Under the pieces are notes generated by a model that was not told the origin of the DNA, did not search any database, and saw only the letters and a list, made by a program, of their open reading frames with translations. 9,230 nt of DNA from positions 1 to 9,230 of the forward strand of contig CAYQAJ010000214.1 of NCBI GenBank assembly GCA_964415245.1, written 5' to 3'. The first letter of the stretch is position 1. Every line of letters begins with the position of its first letter. The position numbers and the translations under genes are program-made. Shown here in pieces: positions 1-5,147 of the stretch. This DNA comes from CAYQAJ01 sp964415245 (GTDB lineage: Bacteria > Planctomycetota > Planctomycetia > Pirellulales > Pirellulaceae).

Positions 1-1356
1 CTCGCCGGTGCCAAACACGGAGTCGGGCAGTCGCGTTCGCCGCGCGGGGCGATGCGTCGGGACCGATACTCCGCCCAAGCGATAGATGCGGCGCAGCTCG
101 CGCTCCGAGCCAGTTGCGGTGCCCGTCATGCCGGCCAGGCGCTCGTATCGGCGAAAGAAGTTCTGAATTGGTACCTGCGCCGCTTGGCCCGTCTCGGGCG
201 AGATGGGCAGGTTCTCGCGCGCTTCGACGGCCTGATGGATTCCGGCGCGCCACTTGCGCCCCTCGGAGAGCCGCCCCGTGAACTCGTCGACAATGACCAC
301 CTCTTCATCGCGGACGACGTAGTGCCGGTCCCGCACCATTTCGCGATTCACCTTTACGGCCCGCTCCACGTGCTCGAACAGATCGTGCGCCGCAAGTTGC
401 GCCAGCTCACGCGACTTTGCGAGTTCGTGCGACTGCGCGAGCTCGCGCGCCAGGCGGCGTCCCTCGGCGGTGAGAGTGACCTGCCGCTCGCGGGCGTCGT
501 AGTCGTAATGCGCCGGTTCGGCGAGCTTGGGGGCCGATGCGGCAGCCCATCGGTAGGCCGCGGCGGCCGACTCGGGCGATGGACCGCGCATGTCGCTGAC
601 GACCAACGGCGTGCGGGCCTCGTCGATGAGCACGCTGTCGGCCTCGTCGACAACGACCATGAACAGCTCGCGCTGCACCGAAGGCGAGGGCGAATTGGCA
701 TCGGTCGCGCCGAGTACGGGGAACAGTGCTTCGGCACTGGTGCCGCGCTTTCGCGCCAGGATTCGATCGCGGAGAAAGTCGAAGCCGAATTCTTTTGCGG
801 TGCCGTACGTGATGTCGCACTGGTAGGCGCGGTGTCGCTCGGGCGGCGGCGTCGACGACGTGACAATGCCCACGCTGATTCCCAGCAGATCGTAGAGCGG
901 CCCCATCCACTGGGCGTCGCGCTGGGCGAGATAGTCGTTGGCGGTGGCCAAGTGGGCGCCGCGGCCCAAAAGCGCCGCCAGATACAGCGGCAGCGTCGCA
1001 GCGAGCGTCTTGCCTTCGCCGGTCTGCATCTGGGCGATGCAGCCGTGGTGCATGGCAATGCCGCCGAGTATCTGCTCGTCGAAGTGGCGCATCCCCAGGG
1101 CTCGCTGGGCGGCGACGCGAACGATTGCACACGCCTCGGGAAGCAATCGCGAGGGGGCCTCGCCGCTGCGCGAGCGCCACTGCAACGAGCGGCTCTCCTT
1201 GCGCAGCTCGTCGTCGGTGCAACGACCCAAGCGCGATTCCTGCGCGTCGATACGCGGCCGTGTGCGCGACCAGCGCCTGAGCCGAGCCGCGGAAAGAATG
1301 CGCGGCAACAGATCCGAGGGCCAACCGACGACGCTCAACGTGCGCTGGTCTCCCAT
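1..1356 (-). CDS. SecA-family preprotein translocase ATPase, N-terminal part (runs off left edge)
   Basis: This gene encodes a SecA-type motor ATPase, which in the general secretory pathway pushes unfolded preproteins through SecYEG. 452 residues are visible and no stop is reached at the left edge. Landmarks in order are a LPEA helix start at about 72-75, GMRHFDEQ (88-95), a Walker A motif MQTGEGKT (110-117), YGTAKEFGFDFLRDR (184-198), a Walker B motif DEAD (237-240) followed by SVLIDEARTPL, VDEFTGR (356-362) and GMTGTA (409-414). All of these are SecA signatures. The stretch from Walker B to VDEFTGR, which contains the preprotein cross-linking domain, is about 120 residues; I recall roughly 160 in E. 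coli SecA. There is also an extra segment of about 20 residues between FLRDR and Walker B. This suggests an accessory or SecA2-like paralogue rather than the housekeeping copy, but the missing C-terminus prevents a decision. The start is the only in-frame ATG after the upstream stop at 1372-1374. It has only a weak, distant AGGG. The gene starts 34 nt after the lipoprotein stop, so cotranscription is likely. Confidence 0.9.
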   Translation of the reverse strand, partial: MGDQRTLSVVGWPSDLLPRILSAARLRRWSRTRPRIDAQESRLGRCTDDELRKESRSLQWRSRSGEAPSRLLPEACAIVRVAAQRALGMRHFDEQILGGIAMHHGCIAQMQTGEGKTLAATLPLYLAALLGRGAHLATANDYLAQRDAQWMGPLYDLLGISVGIVTSSTPPPERHRAYQCDITYGTAKEFGFDFLRDRILARKRGTSAEALFPVLGATDANSPSPSVQRELFMVVVDEADSVLIDEARTPLVVSDMRGPSPESAAAAYRWAAASAPKLAEPAHYDYDARERQVTLTAEGRRLARELAQSHELAKSRELAQLAAHDLFEHVERAVKVNREMVRDRHYVVRDEEVVIVDEFTGRLSEGRKWRAGIHQAVEARENLPISPETGQAAQVPIQNFFRRYERLAGMTGTATGSERELRRIYRLGGVSVPTHRPARRTRLPDSVFGTGE

Positions 1357-1390
1357 GGGCCCATGGCGGCCCTACTGACCGGGTGTGTCG

Positions 1391-2725
1391 CTACTGAGCG
1401 ATTCCGGCGTGACGGTTACGCCAACCGCTCGCGGAGCCTGACCCGGTCGATGATTCCGGCGTCGCCTGACCGGCGGCCGCCGTGGGCTGCCCCGCATAAG
1501 CAAACGGTGCGTAGCCGTACGGTGCAGCATAGCCGCCGGCGCTTGGGTACGCACCTGGCACGCCATAAACGTTGGCTGCAGTGTAGACGGGTCCTCGCGC
1601 ATTGGGGTAGCCGGAGACTCCAGGGTATGCACCTGCATAGACCGCGCCTCCGTAGACGACTCCGCCGTAGGTATTCGGTGCGGGAGTCGAAGCCGGTGTC
1701 GTGTACGTCGCGGGTGCGGCAATGCCAACTGGAGCCGGCTGTGCAGCAGCTACAGCGTTGGCGTTCGGGGCATAGGCCGGAGCGGGTGCCGCGTACGCCG
1801 CGGGAGCGACGTAACCATGGGGATAGGGATACCCGCGGTTCGCCGGATAACCGTTGGCGGCAGGATAAGCGGCCGGAGGCGCCGACGCAGCCGGTGTCGC
1901 CGCAGTGGAAGCCAACGAAGGCGGAAGCGAGGCAGCCGGCGGCGCGGATGTCACCGATGCATTCGCAATGGGCGACGTTGCCGAGGCCGCCGCGGTCGAT
2001 GCCACGCGCGGCGACGGAATTGCCGGGGGCGACGACCCGTTCGACGCTACCGAGGCAGGAGTAGCCGGTGCAGGCGGCGCCCACATAGGAGATTGCGTCA
2101 ACGGAGGTGGCACTGTCACCGTGCGCGCCGACGCGCCCGACTGCGGCGTGGCGGCCATTGCGTTGGCGCCGGGCGACGGCTCAAACCGTCGCGGCTCGGC
2201 GCTTCGCGTCAGATCGTTGACACGCATCCCCTCGAATCGGGGCGAGGCCGTCGCTACGGGCGACGTGGTCGCGGTACCGCTGTTTGGCGCGGCGTCGGCG
2301 GCAATCGCGGCACTCGCGGCGGTCGCATCCGTCTGACTCGGCGACGGTACCCAGCCCGTGCCGGTCGGCTGCGAATTGCCGGGCGCCGCGGCGCCCTGGT
2401 ATCCGCCTTGGGGAGCGGCGTTGGGATAGGCGCTTGCCGGGGCGCCGCTGGGATAACCGTTCGTCGGCGCCGCTCCGGTTCCGGCGGGTAACTGTGTTCC
2501 GTTGGGGTACGGATACGCGCTCGGCGGGTTCGTGATGCCCGGAGCGGTCGCGCCTCCTGGGTAGTACGCGTCGGGTCGGCCGTACGAGCTCGTTCCGGGG
2601 GGAGGCACGCGCTGCGCTCCGAAGGGAGACAGCGCGTTGCCTGCGTAGGGCGAATTCTGGCAACCCACCTGCGATAGCATCGCCAGGACAAGGGTTACCG
2701 TTATCAGAATGGTCGGCCGCCGCAT
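1391..2725 (-). CDS. Putative Ala/Pro/Gly/Tyr-rich lipoprotein, low complexity
   Basis: This is a predicted exported protein of 444 residues with no enzyme domain that I recognise. The N-terminus has Arg-Arg, a hydrophobic core (about 5-17) and SQVGC with Cys22, which reads as a lipoprotein signal peptide. Gln at -3 is atypical for a lipobox, so lipidation is likely but not certain. The mature chain is almost entirely Ala, Pro, Gly, Ser, Thr and Tyr, with recurring YPYP, NGYP, AAPAYAP and YGG segments, and is probably disordered and surface-exposed. Only a segment around 162-184 (FEGMRVNDLTRSAEPRRFEP) has ordinary composition and may be a conserved motif. I chose ATG 2725 because AAAGGAG lies 7 nt upstream of it. 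ATG 2731, six bases earlier, would leave only 1 nt between GGAG and the start. The gene is followed after 34 nt by the SecA-like gene on the same strand. Its role is unknown; cell-surface structure is an inference from composition alone. Confidence 0.8.
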   Translation of the reverse strand: MRRPTILITVTLVLAMLSQVGCQNSPYAGNALSPFGAQRVPPPGTSSYGRPDAYYPGGATAPGITNPPSAYPYPNGTQLPAGTGAAPTNGYPSGAPASAYPNAAPQGGYQGAAAPGNSQPTGTGWVPSPSQTDATAASAAIAADAAPNSGTATTSPVATASPRFEGMRVNDLTRSAEPRRFEPSPGANAMAATPQSGASARTVTVPPPLTQSPMWAPPAPATPASVASNGSSPPAIPSPRVASTAAASATSPIANASVTSAPPAASLPPSLASTAATPAASAPPAAYPAANGYPANRGYPYPHGYVAPAAYAAPAPAYAPNANAVAAAQPAPVGIAAPATYTTPASTPAPNTYGGVVYGGAVYAGAYPGVSGYPNARGPVYTAANVYGVPGAYPSAGGYAAPYGYAPFAYAGQPTAAAGQATPESSTGSGSASGWRNRHAGIAQ

Positions 2726-2732
2726 CGACATA

Positions 2733-2739
2733 CTCCTTT
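2733..2739 (-). promoter_or_regulatory. Ribosome binding site of the lipoprotein gene
   Basis: On the minus strand AAAGGAG occupies 2739-2733, 7 nt before ATG 2725 and only 1 nt before ATG 2731. The spacing decides the start in favour of 2725. Confidence 0.7.
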
Positions 2740-2900
2740 ACCGCCACGACTGCGCACGAAACGCGCGCGGGCAGAGATGGGCCACGCCGACGACTACCGG
2801 CGCAAGAGCGTGCCGGCGCGGGGCGGTAGAGTAACGAGATCGCCGCGACGATCCAAGACGGATTCCGCGCCAGCTTCTAATAGCGGCAATGGCTGCTAGC

Positions 2901-2938
2901 GTGGAGTCCGCCCGCGTGGTGGCAGATTTGCACTCCAC
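2901..2938. repeat. Inverted repeat in the intergenic gap, possible weak hairpin
   Basis: GTGGAGT (2901-2907) and ACTCCAC (2932-2938) are perfect reverse complements separated by 24 nt. An alternative 5-bp pairing, GGTGG (2918-2922) with CCACC (2935-2939), overlaps it. It lies about 45 nt past the stop of the 145-aa secreted protein gene, so it could stabilise the 3' end of that mRNA. There is no T-tract, so an intrinsic terminator is not supported. The rest of the 2726-2982 gap shows no gene or convincing promoter. Confidence 0.3.
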
Positions 2939-2982
2939 CTCCGGCGGATCAGGTGTCCGTTGCCGGCTCCTGACTCTCGACT

Positions 2983-3420
2983 TTACTGCCGATAGTACGG
3001 ATTCACGATCAACCGTCGCAGCGAAGCAGTCTTGGCGGGAGTGCCGGATGGAGCCGCCTTGCCGTCATCCGCCGGCGACTTCGCCTCGGACTCGCCCCCC
3101 TTGGCCCGATAGAACGGGTTGATAATCTCCTCGGCCCTCGGCTCCTGGGGCTCGACCGGTTCGACGCCCGGCGGCAACGCGAACGGCGAGTAACCATACG
3201 GCCGGGCGACCGGGTAGCTGTAGTACACCGGCGGGTACAGGGCGTAATAAGGAACTTTGGGCTGGTTCACGCTGCCCAAGTACGGATACGGGCCGTAAGA
3301 GCCCCAAGCCACGTACGGGCTGAATGCCGGGCCTTGGGCGTCGGCGGTTGCGGGTAGCGTCAGCAGTGCGGCTGCAACGACCGCCAGCGCGAGAACGAAC
3401 ACGAGTGCGTGCGATTTCAT
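2983..3420 (-). CDS. Small secreted Tyr/Pro-rich protein with two NP(F/Y)YR motifs
   Basis: This 145-residue exported protein has unknown function. A classical signal peptide is visible: MKSH, then a hydrophobic run of about 16 residues, and a likely cleavage after ADA at residue 28. The mature N-terminal half (about 30-85) is rich in Tyr and Pro, with a core PYYALYPPVYYSYPV at about 57-71. The C-terminal half is charged and probably disordered. It is bounded by two copies of the same short motif, IINPFYR (99-105) and IVNPYYR (138-144), the second at the extreme C-terminus. From memory, short secreted proteins of this composition are common in Pirellulales; that recollection is unverified. 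The start is supported by a strong Shine-Dalgarno sequence. The gene is transcribed away from queG. A surface or matrix role is a guess from composition. Confidence 0.8.
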   Translation of the reverse strand: MKSHALVFVLALAVVAAALLTLPATADAQGPAFSPYVAWGSYGPYPYLGSVNQPKVPYYALYPPVYYSYPVARPYGYSPFALPPGVEPVEPQEPRAEEIINPFYRAKGGESEAKSPADDGKAAPSGTPAKTASLRRLIVNPYYRQ

Positions 3421-3716
3421 GGATGCCTCCTCACGGTTTGGCGAAACTTGGCTGTGGGTTGTTTTCGTATGTCGCGGGTATCAAGCCGCCGCAACAATGG
3501 CGGGGCGCCGTGGCGACAGCGCATGCGCGACCAACTTTCACATTAGTTGGAGTGCCCCAGCCAGGCAAGATTTGGCCGTGAAAGGCAAGAAAACCCTGGT
3601 TTGAGGGGGCCTCGCACGCCGCAAAACACCGCGTTCGCCGGCGGTTTCGCCCTCTGAGCGACCGCCCGTAGAATGACTGCCATCTGGCGACAACGAACAA
3701 TAAACAACCAACAACC
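3421..3716. other. Divergent intergenic region between the secreted protein gene and queG
   Basis: This gap of 296 nt must carry the promoters of both divergent genes, but I cannot place a convincing -35/-10 pair on either strand. An 8-bp direct repeat, AGGCAAGA, occurs at 3563-3570 and 3583-3590, followed by a small palindrome AAACCCTGGTTT. The last 25 nt before queG are A/C-rich (AACAATAAACAACCAACAAC) without any Shine-Dalgarno-like purine run, which would give an unstructured leader. No tRNA or small gene is apparent. Confidence 0.5.
3426..3432 (-). promoter_or_regulatory. Ribosome binding site of the 145-aa secreted protein gene
   Basis: GAGGAGG on the minus strand ends 5 nt before ATG 3420. 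It is the strongest Shine-Dalgarno sequence in the window and fixes this start. Confidence 0.8.
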
Positions 3717-4841
3717 ATGCCCACCCCCTCGCTCACCGACGCTATCAAGCGCGAGGCAATTCGCCTGGGCTTCGCTCTGGCCGGCGCATGCCCCGCCGCC
3801 CCGTTGGCCGGAGCCGACCGACTCCGCGAGTGGCTCGCCTCGGGCTACGCGGGGCAGATGCACTATTTGCCCGAGCGCGAGGAGGCCTATGCCCATCCGC
3901 GGAGCGTGCTCGACGGCGTACGCAGCATCGTCGTGTTGGCGATGAACTATCGCACGGCCGAACCGGCTGGCGTCGGGCCCGGCCAGGGGCGCGTTTCGCG
4001 GTATGCCTGGGGCAATGCCGACTACCACGATGTGATTCACGATCGACTGCGGCCGCTGTGCGATTTCGTTCGCCAGCAATCGCCGGGCGCCAAGGTGCGC
4101 GGCGTCGTCGATACCGCCCCACTGATGGAGCGCGAGCTGGCCCAGACGGCGGGGCTCGGTTGGGTCGGCAAGAACACGCTGCTGTTGAACAGGCATCTCG
4201 GTAGCTGGTTCTTTCTCGCGGCGCTGCTTACCGACCTGGAGTTGGATTACGACAACCCACACGAGCAAGATCATTGTGGCACGTGTCGGGCGTGCCTCGA
4301 CGCCTGCCCTACCGACGCCTTCCCGCAAGCCTATGTGCTCGACGCCACGCGATGCATCAGCTACTTGACGATCGAGCTGCGCGACCACATCCCTTCCGAA
4401 CGGCGCGAGGGGATGGGAGAGTGGCTGTTCGGCTGCGACATCTGCCAGGACGTGTGCCCTTGGAACCACCGCGCGCCCGAGACCGACGAGCCGGCCTACG
4501 CCCCGCTGCCGGACAGAAACCCGATCGAGCTGGCGGCCCTCTTCGCGCTCGACGAGGAATCGTTCCGCGAGCGATTCCGCCACACGCCGCTGTGGCGGGC
4601 GCGGCGTCGCGGCATCTTGCGTAACGCGGCGATTGTGCTGGGTAATCGGCCCGATGCGGGATGCGTCGACGCGCTGATCGGCGGACTTGGCGATAACGAG
4701 CCGCTCGTGCGTGCGGCATGTGCCTGGGCCCTGGCGCGATATGACGATGACCGCGCCCGCGAAGCACTCGGTAGGCGTCTGTCCGACGAGAGCGATCCCG
4801 ACGTGCGGAGCGAGATCGAACGGGCGACGTGTCAGCGCTAG
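3717..4841 (+). CDS. queG: Epoxyqueuosine reductase QueG
   Basis: QueG reduces epoxyqueuosine to queuosine in the wobble base of tRNAs with GUN anticodons, the last step of queuosine synthesis. It acts in the cytoplasm, using cobalamin and two [4Fe-4S] clusters. The 374 residues match the usual family length with a C-terminal extension. The N-terminal cobalamin-binding half contains a VVDTAPLMERELA segment (130-142), whose Asp132 corresponds to the proposed catalytic acid. GLGWVGKNTLL follows (146-156). The ferredoxin-like domain has C187, C190, C193 and C197, then C213, then C240, C243 and C247 (FGCDICQDVCPWN), giving all eight cluster ligands. The C-terminal part (about 295-360) reads as HEAT-like repeats (RNAAIVLGN, VRAACAWALA), as in the characterised enzymes. 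ATG 3717 has no Shine-Dalgarno sequence but follows an A/C-rich leader. No other queuosine gene is visible nearby. Nothing is missing, so the enzyme should be functional. Confidence 0.95.
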   Translation: MPTPSLTDAIKREAIRLGFALAGACPAAPLAGADRLREWLASGYAGQMHYLPEREEAYAHPRSVLDGVRSIVVLAMNYRTAEPAGVGPGQGRVSRYAWGNADYHDVIHDRLRPLCDFVRQQSPGAKVRGVVDTAPLMERELAQTAGLGWVGKNTLLLNRHLGSWFFLAALLTDLELDYDNPHEQDHCGTCRACLDACPTDAFPQAYVLDATRCISYLTIELRDHIPSERREGMGEWLFGCDICQDVCPWNHRAPETDEPAYAPLPDRNPIELAALFALDEESFRERFRHTPLWRARRRGILRNAAIVLGNRPDAGCVDALIGGLGDNEPLVRAACAWALARYDDDRAREALGRRLSDESDPDVRSEIERATCQR

Positions 4842-4863
4842 AAAACGCTGGCGATTCATCGGC
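4842..4863 (+). repeat. Direct repeat copy 1 flanking the hairpin pair
   Basis: This 22-nt unit begins AAAACGCTGGCGAT one base after the queG stop codon. It matches 4964-4985 at 20 of 22 positions, differing only at 4855 (T/C) and 4858 (A/G). The two copies lie 122 nt apart in the same orientation and enclose both hairpins. Confidence 0.75.
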
Positions 4864-4871
4864 GCATGTTT

Positions 4872-4895
4872 TGGCACGGTCTCCCGACCCTGCCA
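4872..4895. repeat. Hairpin 1 of the REP-like element
   Basis: TGGCACGGTC (4872-4881) pairs with GACCCTGCCA (4886-4895) around a TCCC loop. This gives 9 of 10 base pairs with a single C/C mismatch at 4877/4890. It lies about 30 nt past the queG stop, so it may protect the 3' end of the mRNA. There is no downstream T-tract, so a classic intrinsic terminator is not indicated. Confidence 0.65.
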
Positions 4896-4911
4896 GTGGG
4901 CGAATGCGAGT

Positions 4912-4951
4912 GCAGCGGTCAGGAGACCGCCGCACAACGAACGACCGCTGC
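4912..4951. repeat. Hairpin 2 of the REP-like element, with an alternative longer stem
   Basis: GCGGTC (4915-4920) and GACCGC (4925-4930) form a perfect 6-bp GC-rich hairpin with an AGGA loop. The left arm can instead pair over nine bases: GCAGCGGTC (4912-4920) with GACCGCTGC (4943-4951). The core at 4917-4928 is the reverse complement of the hairpin 1 core (4878-4889) at 11 of 12 positions, so the two hairpins are inverted copies. CGGTCTCC (4877-4884) can also pair with GGAGACCG (4922-4929). Confidence 0.65.
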
Positions 4952-4963
4952 GCAACGAGCCCA

Positions 4964-4985
4964 AAAACGCTGGCGACTCGTCGGC
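4964..4985 (+). repeat. Direct repeat copy 2 flanking the hairpin pair
   Basis: This is the second copy of the 22-nt unit starting AAAACGCTGGCGAC, 20 of 22 identical to 4842-4863. It closes the structured segment on the right. Confidence 0.75.
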
Positions 4986-5147
4986 CATTTGACTACACTG
5001 GGCATGGCTTGGCCACCATTGGGCCGGGCACCTTCTCGATTCGTCCCACCCTAGTCTCCCACCGACGGCGACAGAACTTGCAACCTTGATCGCGTCAGAC
5101 GGTCGCTGGCCGGCTGGCGCGTCCGCCGAAATCCAGGACCGACCCCT

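Larger units (their letters stand above)
4842..5147. other. Intergenic region between queG and the cytochrome gene, carrying a REP-like element
   Basis: This non-coding gap of 306 nt divides into two parts. The first part (4842-4985) is dense in repeats and hairpins, listed separately. The second part (4986-5147) should hold the promoter of the cytochrome/propeller unit. A TTGACT hexamer at 4989-4994 resembles a -35 box, but no acceptable -10 box follows at normal spacing. An AGGA at about 5133 is the only purine run before ATG 5148 and is rather far from it. The short open frames across this gap show no recognisable domain. Confidence 0.6.

Noticed and set aside
407..1324. 305-codon minus-strand frame overlapping the SecA-like gene
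   Set aside because: It is in another frame of the same strand and Arg-rich; the SecA motifs are read in the frame starting at 1356.
52..2064. 670-codon open frame on the plus strand
   Set aside because: It is antisense to the SecA-like and lipoprotein genes. Its translation is Arg/Ala-rich with no domain, while the minus strand shows exact SecA motifs and a signal peptide.
2738..2938. 66-codon minus-strand frame in the gap upstream of the lipoprotein gene
   Set aside because: It has no Shine-Dalgarno sequence, a basic random-like composition and overlap with the lipoprotein gene's leader; I see no support for a gene.
4872..4951. Intrinsic terminator of queG
   Set aside because: The hairpins are good but no run of T follows either stem, so only a structural role is claimed.
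4842..4985. CRISPR array
   Set aside because: There are only two imperfect repeats 122 nt apart with hairpins between them, which does not match regular repeat-spacer spacing.
4989..4994. TTGACT as a -35 promoter box for the cytochrome gene
   Set aside because: No plausible -10 hexamer lies 16-18 nt downstream; the sequence there is GC-rich.
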